This document shows positions 44,271-52,413 of a stretch of DNA of 64,000 nucleotides, piece after piece. Made by a program: the position numbers and the translations under genes. Each line of letters opens with the position of its first letter. Positions within the stretch are counted from its first letter, which is position 1. Under the pieces are notes generated by a model, which saw nothing but the letters and a program-made list of their open reading frames with translations, searched no databases and was not told the origin of the DNA. The stretch covers positions 1 to 64,000 of the forward strand of contig CAZNLR010000018.1 in the NCBI GenBank assembly GCA_964574215.1, written 5' to 3'. Origin of the DNA: GCA-2725625 sp964574215 (GTDB taxonomy: Bacteria > Pseudomonadota > Alphaproteobacteria > Rhodospirillales > UBA2165).

Positions 44271-45473
44271 ATGAGACGTTTACTGACATTTTTTTCGTAT
44301 TTTGTTATCGCCTTATCCTTCGCCACCATGGTGCAGGCGCAAAGCGCGCCCAAGCAAGTCATCATCGGTGCCTCCGTTCCCAAGAACGGCGTATTGGCCG
44401 CTTTCGGATCCTATGCCGGCTGGGGATATAAAACCGCCGTCGCCGAGGCCAACGCAAAAGGCGGCGTGATGCTGAAAAAATACGGCAAGCGGGTGCCCAT
44501 CAAGCTGGTTGTCTATGACGACGAAAGCCGGCCCGAACTGGCCACCAAGAACATCGAACGTTTGATCATCAAGGACGGCGCCCACGCGCTTTTGGGGTCG
44601 GCGACGCCGCCCCTGGTCATCAGCGGTGCCGTGGTGGCCGAACGGGAAAGGGTTCCCATGGTGGCGGCTCTGTCGCCCATCCGGGCCTTCCTCGGCGCCA
44701 ACAAGGCGGGCTGGAAATGGACCTGGAACATGTTCTTCGACGAGTTGGAAATGACCCAGCAGCAGTTCCTCACCATGAACCAGGTGAAGACCAATAAAAA
44801 AGTAGCGCTCTTTACCGATAATGGTCCCGACGGCGTCGTCATGGGCATGCTGTGGAACAAGAACGCGCCCAAGCACGGCTATGAAGTGGTTTACCACGCC
44901 AAGTTCCCGGTAGGCACGTCCGAGTACGGCGACCTGATCCGCCGCGCCAAAGAGGCCAAAGCGGAAATCATTATCGCCCAGATGATCACCCCCGATGCCA
45001 TCGCTTTGTGGAAACAGATGGGGGCGCTTAACTACAAGCCCAAAGCGGCTTTCTTCGAAAAAGGCGGTGAGCCTGTGGTGTGGTGGAAAATCCTCGGCAA
45101 GTCGGCCCAGGGCACCATGGTGGCCGGTTACTGGCACCCCGATCTGGGCTATCCCGGCGCCAAGGATCTCCGCGCCCGCTTTGAAAAAGACACCGGCGAG
45201 CTCTACAGCCAGCATATTGCCGATGCTTATGCGGCGGCCCAGGTGCTGATCGACGGTATGGAAAGCGCCGGATCCGTCGACGCGGCGGCGGTCAATACGG
45301 CCATCGGCAAGACCGACAAAACCTATGTGGTTGGTCCGGTGAAATTCACCGAAGGCAAGGGTAAGCGCTCCGCCGCTCTGCCCACCTTTATGCTGCAATG
45401 GCAAAACGGCGATCTGGAAGTCGTCCATCCCAAAAAATGGGCGACCAAAAAGCTGATCCATCCGATTCCTTGA
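44271..45473 (+). CDS. ABC importer periplasmic binding protein (LivK/Peripla_BP_6 type)
   Basis: A 400-residue exported protein with a signal peptide (LLTFFSYFVIALSFATMVQAQS). The mature part begins APKQVIIGASVPKNGVLAAFG and follows the type I periplasmic fold used for branched-chain amino acids, amides and aromatic acids: VKLVVYDDESRPELATKNIERLI and HALLGSATPPLVISGAVVAERE. ATG 44271 has ggggag in a good position; an ATG five codons upstream is possible. It is followed by LivH, LivM and a fused LivG-LivF gene, so a complete importer is encoded. The substrate is unknown; co-location with catabolic enzymes argues against plain leucine uptake. Confidence 0.92.
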   Translation: MRRLLTFFSYFVIALSFATMVQAQSAPKQVIIGASVPKNGVLAAFGSYAGWGYKTAVAEANAKGGVMLKKYGKRVPIKLVVYDDESRPELATKNIERLIIKDGAHALLGSATPPLVISGAVVAERERVPMVAALSPIRAFLGANKAGWKWTWNMFFDELEMTQQQFLTMNQVKTNKKVALFTDNGPDGVVMGMLWNKNAPKHGYEVVYHAKFPVGTSEYGDLIRRAKEAKAEIIIAQMITPDAIALWKQMGALNYKPKAAFFEKGGEPVVWWKILGKSAQGTMVAGYWHPDLGYPGAKDLRARFEKDTGELYSQHIADAYAAAQVLIDGMESAGSVDAAAVNTAIGKTDKTYVVGPVKFTEGKGKRSAALPTFMLQWQNGDLEVVHPKKWATKKLIHPIP

Positions 45474-45524
45474 TCGCTAGGAAATTGACAAATCAACATG
45501 AACCGTAATTTTTGTTGCAAACTA

Positions 45525-45623
45525 CCCCCCCACCCTAACCCTCCCCCTCCAGGGGGGAGGGGATAAGCGGTGTTATTGCCATTACTTCCTCCCCCCTGGA
45601 GGGGGAGGATTGAGGTGGGGGGG
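45525..45623. repeat. C-rich/G-rich inverted repeat, copy 1
   Basis: A large imperfect palindrome: a 36-base C-rich arm at 45525-45560 (accctaaccctccccctcc) and its complement at 45588-45623, separated by 27 bases. It lies between the binding-protein and livH genes. A second copy is at 62121-62215. Such a stem could stop or attenuate transcription within the operon, a common way to make more binding protein than permease. Confidence 0.75.
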
Positions 45624-45667
45624 AAGCTGCGCAAAGAACCGACGGTTGGCTTTGTTGGTAATTCAGC

Positions 45668-46543
45668 ATGAGTTTCTACACCATCAGCGCGGGGGCCTTG
45701 AACGGACTTTTGCTGGGCGGGCTATATGCCTGCATGGCTTTGGGCCTGTCCATGGTGTTCGGGGTGATGCGGTTCATCAATGTTGCCCATGGTGAACTGC
45801 TGGTGCTGGCTGCATTTTTGTCGTTCGTTCTTTCCACTTCTTTCGGCCTCCATCCGGTGGTCGCCATGCTGGTGCTGATTCCGATCCTGTTTGTCCTCGG
45901 CTACGTCATGCAGCGGACGCTGATTAACCCCTTGATGGGGGCCGGATTGGAGCCGTCGCTGCTGACCGCTTTTGGTCTCTCCATCATCGCCCAGAACCTG
46001 ATGGTGGAAATTTGGGGCGGCAATACCAAATCACTCGGCACGGCCTACGCGGAAATGAACGCCAATATCTTTGGGATCGATGTACCGCTCCTTTATATCT
46101 TGTCGTTCTTCGCCGGGGTGATCGTCACCGTCGGCGTTCATCTTTTCATTACCCGCACCTACACGGGCCGCGCCATCCGGGCCGCGACGCAAGACGCCGC
46201 CACCGCCATGGTCATGGGGATCAATGTCAATAATATTTACGCCATCACCGCCGCCATTGGCGCGGCGACGGCGGCCTTGGGCGGCACCCTGATCGGCATG
46301 ACCTTTTCCTTCACGCCAACCACCGGCTTTCCCTGGCTGCTGAAAGGCTTCGTCGTCGTCGTGCTGGGCGGCATGGGCAACATCATCGGCACCCTGGCGG
46401 GCGGTCTGATCCTGGGCCTGTCGGAAGGCGTCGGGGCGGCCTTCGTCGGCACCGGCTACCGCGACATGATCGGGTTTATCATCTTCCTGCTGGTTCTCAT
46501 GTTCCGGCCCACCGGCCTGTTCGGTCTCAAAGGATCGGAGTAG
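45668..46543 (+). CDS. ABC importer permease, LivH type
   Basis: A 291-residue inner-membrane protein with about eight helices. GLLLGGLYACMALGLSMVFGVMRFINVAHGELLVL is the LivH start (shown in outline) and TRTYTGRAIRAATQDAATAMVMGINVNNIY carries the loop that contacts the ATPases. It pairs with the LivM permease starting eight bases after its stop. The stem-loop upstream and weak ribosome-binding site suggest lower expression than the binding protein. Confidence 0.94.
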   Translation: MSFYTISAGALNGLLLGGLYACMALGLSMVFGVMRFINVAHGELLVLAAFLSFVLSTSFGLHPVVAMLVLIPILFVLGYVMQRTLINPLMGAGLEPSLLTAFGLSIIAQNLMVEIWGGNTKSLGTAYAEMNANIFGIDVPLLYILSFFAGVIVTVGVHLFITRTYTGRAIRAATQDAATAMVMGINVNNIYAITAAIGAATAALGGTLIGMTFSFTPTTGFPWLLKGFVVVVLGGMGNIIGTLAGGLILGLSEGVGAAFVGTGYRDMIGFIIFLLVLMFRPTGLFGLKGSE

Positions 46544-46550
46544 CGGAGTG

Positions 46551-47483
46551 ATGATGGATTTCCGGCAACGCTACGGGCCCTGGGTTTTGTTGGCCGCAGC
46601 GACAGCCCTGTTGGCTACTATTCCCTCGCTCGGTGACCGCTACGCGCTTTTTATCGCCTATTTTCTGGTGCTCAACGTGGCTTTTGCCCAAAGCTGGAAT
46701 CTGGTGGGGGGCTATACCGGGCTCATTTCCCTGGGCCATGCCGCATTTTTCGGCATCGGCGCCTATGCGGCGGCCATCTGCGTCATTACCTTCGAACTGC
46801 CCTTGTGGGTCGGGTTTATTGTCGGTGGGGTGTCGTCAACGTCTTTTGCCTTTTTGATTTCCTTTCCCACCTTCCGCTTCAGGGGCATTTACTTCGCCAT
46901 CGGTACTTTGGTGCTGGCGGAAGCTTTGCGCATCTGGATGATCAATTGGGAATATATCGGCGGCGCCCAGGGGATGCAGTTTCCCATCGGCATCGGCCCA
47001 CGGATGTCGGGATATTTTTACATCATGCTCGGGCTCGCCGCTATCTCGACGGGACTGTTGATGTACATCATGCGCAGCAAGTTGGGCATCGGTTTGAGGG
47101 CCATCCGGGATAATGAAGACGGGGCGCAGAATCTGGGCGTGGATATTTTCCGCACCAAACTGACCGCCTTTATGATCAGCGCCTTTATCGCCGGGCTGGT
47201 GGGCGCCGTCCACGCCGGGCGGCTGGGAGCCATCGAGCCTTACTCAATATTTGGGGCGGCCTGGACAATCGGCGTGGTCAATATCGTTATCATCGGCGGC
47301 ATGGGCACCATTTTCGGCCCCGTCGTCGGGGCCATCTTCGTCACCATCCTTGCCGAATCCCTGGCCGACTTTTCCGGCATTCACCTGATTATCGAAGGCG
47401 TGATTCTCATCCTGGTGATCCGCTATATGCCCTATGGGCTCTGGGGCTATGCGTTGAGAATGCTGAAAGCGGGACGGGCATGA
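46551..47483 (+). CDS. ABC importer permease, LivM type
   Basis: A 310-residue inner-membrane partner of LivH with about nine helices. WNLVGGYTGLISLGHAAFFGIGAYAAA and the coupling loop RSKLGIGLRAIRDNEDGAQNLGVDIFRTKL are diagnostic. The start is one of the close ATGs at 46551 or 46554, or the GTG at 46548. The stop overlaps the start of the fused ATPase gene in an ATGA arrangement, so translation is coupled. Confidence 0.94.
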   Translation: MMDFRQRYGPWVLLAAATALLATIPSLGDRYALFIAYFLVLNVAFAQSWNLVGGYTGLISLGHAAFFGIGAYAAAICVITFELPLWVGFIVGGVSSTSFAFLISFPTFRFRGIYFAIGTLVLAEALRIWMINWEYIGGAQGMQFPIGIGPRMSGYFYIMLGLAAISTGLLMYIMRSKLGIGLRAIRDNEDGAQNLGVDIFRTKLTAFMISAFIAGLVGAVHAGRLGAIEPYSIFGAAWTIGVVNIVIIGGMGTIFGPVVGAIFVTILAESLADFSGIHLIIEGVILILVIRYMPYGLWGYALRMLKAGRA

Positions 47484-48979
47484 TGTCGGGTCAGCCTTTG
47501 CTGCAAACCAGCCAGGTCACCAAAGCCTTCGGTGCACTGGTGGCGGTCAACGACCTCAGCTTCGATCTCGGCGACGGCGAGGTGCTTGGCATCATGGGCC
47601 CCAATGGCGCCGGTAAATCGACGCTCTTCAATCTGATCATGGGCGCCATGCCCCTCAGCGACGGTTCGGTTCATTTCGCCGGCCAGCAGATCAGCGGCAT
47701 GAACGCCAGCCAGATTTGCCGCTTAGGCATCGGCCGAACCTACCAGATCCCGCAACCCTTCCGCCACATGACGGTGGCCGAAAACGTCGTCGTCGGCCAG
47801 CTCTATGGCCAGAACAAGACGGCCATGGAACCCGCAAGAGAAAAGGCCTACGAAATCCTGACGACCCTTAGGTTGGACGACAAGGCGGACCTGATGGCCG
47901 GGCAGTTGGGGCTGTTGGACCTCAAACGGCTGGAGATGGCGCGGGCGCTCTCCACCGATCCGCGCCTGCTGTTGCTGGACGAGATCGCCGGGGGGCTGGT
48001 GGAAAGCGAGATCGAGGAACTGGAAAACAATATCGACGATCTCAAGTCCCAGGGCCAAAGCATGATCATTATCGAACATGTCATGCGCACCCTGTTCAAC
48101 CATTCGGACCGCATCCTGGTGATGAATTTCGGTACCGAAGTGGCCGTCGACACGCCGCCGAAGATCGCCGAGAACGAGGAGGTGATCGATATCTATCTGG
48201 GCGAGGAATTGGACCGCAAGGCGCCGGTCAGCGCCGCCCAGACGACGGCCGAAACGCGGCAGACCCTTTTAAAGGTGTCGGAGATCGGTTCCGGCTACGG
48301 TGAGTTCCAGGCCCTGTTCGACGTGTCCATGGAGATCAAAAAAGGAGAAATCGTTGCCCTCATCGGCATCAACGGGGCGGGCAAGTCGACGCTGACCCGG
48401 GCCGTCACCAACCAGATTCCCCTGACTGCCGGCGCTGTCCACTGGAAAGGCGACGATCTGGCTCAGTATAAAGCCTATGACATCGTCGATCTGGGCATTT
48501 CCCAATGTCTGGAAGGGCGGAAGATTTTCAATCACATGACCGTCCTGGAAAATCTGGAAATCGGTGCCTATCCCGGCCACGCCAGGGACAAACGCCTAGG
48601 AACCCTGCAATGGGTGTACGAGCTTTTTCCCCGGTTGCAGGAGCGGGCCGATCAATTGGGGGGTACCTTGTCCGGGGGCGAGCAACAGATGTTGGCCATC
48701 GGCCGCGCCCTCATGGCGCTTCCCGAATTGATCATCTTCGATGAAATCTCTCTCGGCCTCGCACCCAAGATCATCGACACCATTTACGAAACTATTCCCA
48801 AAATCGTCGCCAACGGCACCACCGTTCTGCTGATCGAACAAAACGTTCACCGCAGCTTGGGTATCGCCGACCGGGCCTACATTCTGGAGCGTGGCCGCAT
48901 CACCCTTTCCGGCACCGCCCAGGAACTGATCGAGAACAAGGAAATCCAGGAAGCCTATTTCGGGCTGGAGACGCATTAA
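47480..48979 (+). CDS. Fused LivG-LivF ATPase of the branched-chain-type ABC importer
   Basis: A 499-residue chain with two ABC ATPase domains, where most bacteria have separate LivG (about 255 residues) and LivF (about 235). The first domain has Walker A GPNGAGKST near residue 41, a Q-loop region and Walker B RLLLLDEI, but the signature that normally reads LPYGQ or LSGGQ is GLLDLKRLEMA. The second has Walker A GINGAGKST near residue 296, a normal LSGGEQQ near 397 and LIIFDEISLGLAP. No internal stop or start is seen; the linker is at about residues 238-258 (DRKAPVSAAQTTAETRQ). One site would therefore be built with a degenerate signature. It overlaps livM by four bases. Confidence 0.93.
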   Translation: MMSGQPLLQTSQVTKAFGALVAVNDLSFDLGDGEVLGIMGPNGAGKSTLFNLIMGAMPLSDGSVHFAGQQISGMNASQICRLGIGRTYQIPQPFRHMTVAENVVVGQLYGQNKTAMEPAREKAYEILTTLRLDDKADLMAGQLGLLDLKRLEMARALSTDPRLLLLDEIAGGLVESEIEELENNIDDLKSQGQSMIIIEHVMRTLFNHSDRILVMNFGTEVAVDTPPKIAENEEVIDIYLGEELDRKAPVSAAQTTAETRQTLLKVSEIGSGYGEFQALFDVSMEIKKGEIVALIGINGAGKSTLTRAVTNQIPLTAGAVHWKGDDLAQYKAYDIVDLGISQCLEGRKIFNHMTVLENLEIGAYPGHARDKRLGTLQWVYELFPRLQERADQLGGTLSGGEQQMLAIGRALMALPELIIFDEISLGLAPKIIDTIYETIPKIVANGTTVLLIEQNVHRSLGIADRAYILERGRITLSGTAQELIENKEIQEAYFGLETH

Positions 48980-49039
48980 AAAAAGTGTACCAGGAATAAT
49001 TTTCGATAAATGGCGAATATTATTCCTGGTACACTTTTT
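48980..49039. repeat. Perfect 21-bp inverted repeat after the fused ATPase gene
   Basis: Arms at 48980-49000 and 49019-49039 are perfect complements; the left one starts aaaaagtgtaccaggaata. The loop is 18 bases. It begins right after the ATPase stop codon and ends 27 bases before the next start. It may terminate or stabilise the transcript. The 19-base arm core recurs at 17517-17535. Confidence 0.8.
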
Positions 49040-49066
49040 GCCACCGAGATTAAGGGAGGAAATTTA

Positions 49067-49468
49067 ATGTCACAGGAACAATTTGAAACCGGGATGAAAC
49101 GCCGGACCAAGGTTCTGGGTGAGGCGTATGTGGAGAAATCCCTCACCAACGCGGACGATTTCAACAAGGATTTTCAAAAGCTGATTACCGAATACTGTTG
49201 GGGCGGCGTTTGGGGGCGGGATGGGCTGGCCATGCGCGACCGGTCTATCCTCAATCTCGGCATGATCGCCGCGCTGAACCGGTCGGAGGAGTTTAAACTG
49301 CATTTCCGGGGCGCCCTCAACAATGGCCTGAGCCTGGAAGAATTGCGTGAAATCCTGCTTCAGATCACGGTCTATTGCGGTGCCCCAGCGGGGGTGGAAA
49401 GCTTCCGCCTGGCCCGGGAAGTGCTGGCCGATTTGGGCATCGATCCTTCAAAGATGGATTCCGACTAG
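49067..49468 (+). CDS. Carboxymuconolactone decarboxylase-family protein
   Basis: A 133-residue all-helical protein: MSQEQFETGMKRRTKVLGEAYVEKSL cut as its start, WGRDGLAMRDRSILNLGMIAALNRSEEFKLH, and a C-terminal LREILLQITVYCGAPAGVESFRLAREVL. This is the PcaC-like CMD family, not AhpD, since the CxxC redox pair is absent. PcaC decarboxylates 4-carboxymuconolactone in protocatechuate breakdown, but many relatives have other roles. The ATG at 49067 follows aagggagga; a longer frame from 49010 would translate the repeat. Confidence 0.88.
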   Translation: MSQEQFETGMKRRTKVLGEAYVEKSLTNADDFNKDFQKLITEYCWGGVWGRDGLAMRDRSILNLGMIAALNRSEEFKLHFRGALNNGLSLEELREILLQITVYCGAPAGVESFRLAREVLADLGIDPSKMDSD

Positions 49469-49519
49469 CGGTCGAGATAAGTAAACTGTCACCGAATTAG
49501 ACGAAAGAAGCAGATCATC

Positions 49520-50662
49520 ATGCCCCATCCCTTGAAAAACATTCGAATCGATCAGGTCGGCAGCCTGTTGCGCCCCGCCGGGCTCATCGACGCCTTCCTG
49601 CAATTCGGCAAGGACGAAATAACGGAAGACCAATTGACCGAGGCACAGGACACCGCCATCTCGGAACTGGTGGCCCAAGAAGAAGCCGCCGGGTTGCCGG
49701 TGGTCTCCGACGGCGAATACCGGCGGCTCAACTGGCAGGTCAGTTTTTCCGAGGTGGACGGCTGGGATTTGTGGGAAGGATCATGGAAAGGTTTTGTCGC
49801 CAATCCCTCCCTGATCGGTGAAGACGAAAAACCGCTGGAGCGGGGCGCCGATGCGGTGGAGTCTTTCAAGGCGCCCGCCACCGGCAAGCTGAAACTCAAA
49901 AGGAATTTCCCCCTGGTAGAATACGAATACCTGCACACGATCGCCAAACACCCCGCCAAGGCCATGATCATGGGACCCGACCGGGTCTCCCAGATGTGCG
50001 ATATCGAAAACTCCTCACCTCACTACGAGGACGCCGACTCGTTCCTTGCGGATGTAACGGAAATCCAAAGCCAGATGGTGGGTGAACTGATCGACGCCGG
50101 GTGTCCCTATATACAGTTGGATGAGCCCAGCTATACCGGCTACGTGGACCGGGATACCTTGGAGCGCATTGCCGAACGGGGAGAGGATCCATTGGAGAAT
50201 CTGGCCCGTGCCGTGGCGGCCTCCAACGGTGTTATCGAGGCGCATGACGGAAAGGCTTGTTTCGGCCTTCATATCTGCCGGGGCAACCGGGCCTCCATGT
50301 GGCACCGGGAAGGCACGTATGACGGTATCGCCGAATATCTGTTCGCCAACCTCAAATTCGACCGACTGCTGCTGGAATACGATACCGAACGCGCCGGCGG
50401 GTTCGAGCCACTGCGGTTCATACCAAAGGACGGACCTACCGTGGTGCTGGGCCTGATCACCACCAAGCACGGTGAGGTGGAGACGGTGGACGAGCTTTTG
50501 GCCCGCATCGACGATGCGCAGAACCATATCGACATCGATCAGTTGGCGATCAGTCCCCAATGCGGTTTCGCCTCCGGCATCACCGGCAACCTCCTCAGCG
50601 AAGACGCCCAGTGGCGCAAGATCGCCGTCATGCAGAAGGTGGCGGAAAAAGTCTGGGGGTAG
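49520..50662 (+). CDS. MetE C-terminal-domain-like zinc methyltransferase family protein
   Basis: A 380-residue TIM-barrel protein resembling only the catalytic C-terminal half of cobalamin-independent methionine synthase, which is about 750 residues. Visible are RIDQVGSLLRPAGLIDAF, VSDGEYRRLNWQVSF, DAGCPYIQLDEPSYTGY and the zinc ligands His and Cys in GLHICRGN, Glu in LLLEYD and Cys in SPQCGFAS. The family includes methyl- and alkyl-thiol transferases such as epoxyalkane:CoM transferase, so it may transfer a methyl or alkyl group from a xenobiotic or metabolite to a thiol. It lies last in the plus-strand run that begins with the UROD-like gene. Confidence 0.88.
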   Translation: MPHPLKNIRIDQVGSLLRPAGLIDAFLQFGKDEITEDQLTEAQDTAISELVAQEEAAGLPVVSDGEYRRLNWQVSFSEVDGWDLWEGSWKGFVANPSLIGEDEKPLERGADAVESFKAPATGKLKLKRNFPLVEYEYLHTIAKHPAKAMIMGPDRVSQMCDIENSSPHYEDADSFLADVTEIQSQMVGELIDAGCPYIQLDEPSYTGYVDRDTLERIAERGEDPLENLARAVAASNGVIEAHDGKACFGLHICRGNRASMWHREGTYDGIAEYLFANLKFDRLLLEYDTERAGGFEPLRFIPKDGPTVVLGLITTKHGEVETVDELLARIDDAQNHIDIDQLAISPQCGFASGITGNLLSEDAQWRKIAVMQKVAEKVWG

Positions 50663-50680
50663 AGCGAAAATTCGAGGATG

Positions 50681-51448
50681 TTAGCTCGAAAGTCTGTACC
50701 GTATCGTCCTGGTCGCCCAGAGAAGCAGTCCAGCGGAAAGTATGAGGATATAAGCAATATCCCAGAGCACCAACCAGCTCATTTCCCCGGCAAAAGCGGC
50801 GCGGGCCAGGCGGACGGGATGGAGAAGGGGCAGGATCTCGGCGACTTGCAGCCAGCCGCCGGAGAGCCGCTCGCTGATGGGAAAAAAAACATCGGAGAAC
50901 AGAAAAAGTGGTGTCAGGAAGAGCGTAAAATAGAAGCTGAACAGTTCGATGGTCGGCAGGCGCAACGTGACGGCAATGCCGATGGCGGCGAACATCAGGC
51001 CGGTAAGGGGAATAACCAATGCCGCCAGCAACGCCGACAGACCGGGCATCAGGCCGAACAGGGCGGCGACGATGAAAAAGCCGCCGCCGTAAATACATGA
51101 CCTGGTCAGTGCCCACAGCACCTCACCCACCAGAATATCGTCCGGGGTCACCGGCGTGGTGACCATGCCGCTGTAGGTCTTTTCGTAGGTCAGGCGGACA
51201 AAGACGTTATAGGTCACCTCGAAACTGGCGCCATGCATGGCCGAAACGCAGATCAGACCGGGCACGAGAAACTCCACATAAGAAACGCCACCCATTTCGG
51301 TGATATAGGCGCCGACGCCGATGCCAATGGCGGTAAGATAAAACACCGGTTCAAAAAAGTTGGGTAGCAGATTCGACTTCCAGGTCCGCCGGTAAAGGCT
51401 GGCGTTGCGCCGCCAGACGGAAACCGCATGTCTAAGTGATAAGCTCAT
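50681..51448 (-). CDS. ABC-2 type permease (NodJ-like)
   Basis: A 255-residue inner-membrane protein with six helices and the ABC-2 pattern FEPVFYLTAIGIGVGAYI, YVEFLVPGLICVSAMHGASFEVTYNVFVRL and FLFSDVFFPISERL. It matches the NodJ/DrrB style of exporter permease. It is encoded four bases overlapping the stop of its ATPase partner, so both form one export system. NodIJ moves lipochitooligosaccharides in rhizobia, but homologues are widespread; a role in extruding a toxic intermediate or lipid is inference. Confidence 0.92.
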   Translation of the reverse strand: MSLSLRHAVSVWRRNASLYRRTWKSNLLPNFFEPVFYLTAIGIGVGAYITEMGGVSYVEFLVPGLICVSAMHGASFEVTYNVFVRLTYEKTYSGMVTTPVTPDDILVGEVLWALTRSCIYGGGFFIVAALFGLMPGLSALLAALVIPLTGLMFAAIGIAVTLRLPTIELFSFYFTLFLTPLFLFSDVFFPISERLSGGWLQVAEILPLLHPVRLARAAFAGEMSWLVLWDIAYILILSAGLLLWATRTIRYRLSS

Positions 51449-52401
51449 TGGTCCTCCCCCAATTGAGCACCGGTGACAGAGAGGAAGACATCTTCCAGAT
51501 TGGCCGGGCGGACAATGACCGGCCGGCGCTCACCACCATCCATTTTATGCACTTCATTGAGAACCGGGGTGGCGTCCTCGGCGAAAACCATCAACCGGTT
51601 CCCTGAACGGAGTTTAACCACGCCATTGCCGATGGCATTGGTAAGAAGCTGCTCTTCGGCCTCAGTGCAGTCGAACTCCACCGCTTCCGGATGGAGCTCG
51701 CTTTGGATCAATTCCCGCGGCGGTCCCTGGCGGATCGATTTCCCGCCGGCGACGATCATTACCTGATCGCACAGCCGTTCGGCTTCGTCCATGTAGTGGG
51801 TGGTCAGCAGGACGGTTTTGCCGTCCGATTTAAGTTGGCGGATTTTTGACCACAAAGCGTGGCGCACCGCCGGATCAAGCCCAGTGGTCGGTTCATCCAG
51901 AATCAGCAGTTCCGGATCATTAATTAACGACATGGCGACGGCCAGCCGCCTTTGGAAGCCGCCGGATAAAGTGATCACCGGCATGTCTTCGTGGGAGCGG
52001 AGCTCCAGAAAATCGAGCAGATGATCGATACGCCGCGTCAGTTCTGCTTCCGGGATCAAATGGTGACGTCCGAAGATCCGGAGGTTGATCCGCGGCGACA
52101 GGTTATCGATCATGACATTTTCCTGCAGGGTCACCCCCAGACGGGTTCGTATCGCTCGGACATTACGCGCCACGTCCTGGCCAAACACACGGACCTGTCC
52201 CCGCGTCGGTTCGGTAACGCCGTACAGCATACGCAGGGTGGTTGTTTTCCCCGCTCCGTTAGGGCCGAGCAACCCGAAGCAGATACCGGCTGGAATTGCC
52301 AGGTCGAGATTGCTGACAGCCGTCTTGCTTTCATAGACCTTGGTTACGCCATCGGTTTCAACGATGAAATTTTTTTCTTCTGAAATTTCGTTCTCTGGCA
52401 T
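51445..52401 (-). CDS. ABC exporter ATPase (NodI-like)
   Basis: A 318-residue ATPase. Walker A GPNGAGKTTTLRMLYG is near residue 50, the signature LSGGFQRRLAVAMSL near 145, and Walker B LLILDEPTTGLDPAVRHALW near 168, followed by TTHYMDEAERLCDQV. The C-terminal 80 residues hold a regulatory extension (FDCTEAEEQLLTNAIG). It starts at ATG 52401, 12 bases after the stop of the upstream Vgb-like gene on the same strand, so all three genes on this strand may be one transcript. Confidence 0.93.
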   Translation of the reverse strand: MPENEISEEKNFIVETDGVTKVYESKTAVSNLDLAIPAGICFGLLGPNGAGKTTTLRMLYGVTEPTRGQVRVFGQDVARNVRAIRTRLGVTLQENVMIDNLSPRINLRIFGRHHLIPEAELTRRIDHLLDFLELRSHEDMPVITLSGGFQRRLAVAMSLINDPELLILDEPTTGLDPAVRHALWSKIRQLKSDGKTVLLTTHYMDEAERLCDQVMIVAGGKSIRQGPPRELIQSELHPEAVEFDCTEAEEQLLTNAIGNGVVKLRSGNRLMVFAEDATPVLNEVHKMDGGERRPVIVRPANLEDVFLSVTGAQLGEDQ

Positions 52402-52413
52402 TACGCGGTCAGA

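Noticed and set aside
44313..45461. Long open frame on the minus strand (382 codons) opposite the periplasmic binding protein gene
   Set aside because: It is antisense to a well-supported gene, lacks a ribosome-binding site and known domains, and its length reflects GC codon bias of the real frame.
45525..45623. CRISPR-like or tandem repeat array
   Set aside because: The repeat is one inverted pair with no regularly spaced direct repeats or spacers; no cas genes are present anywhere in the window.
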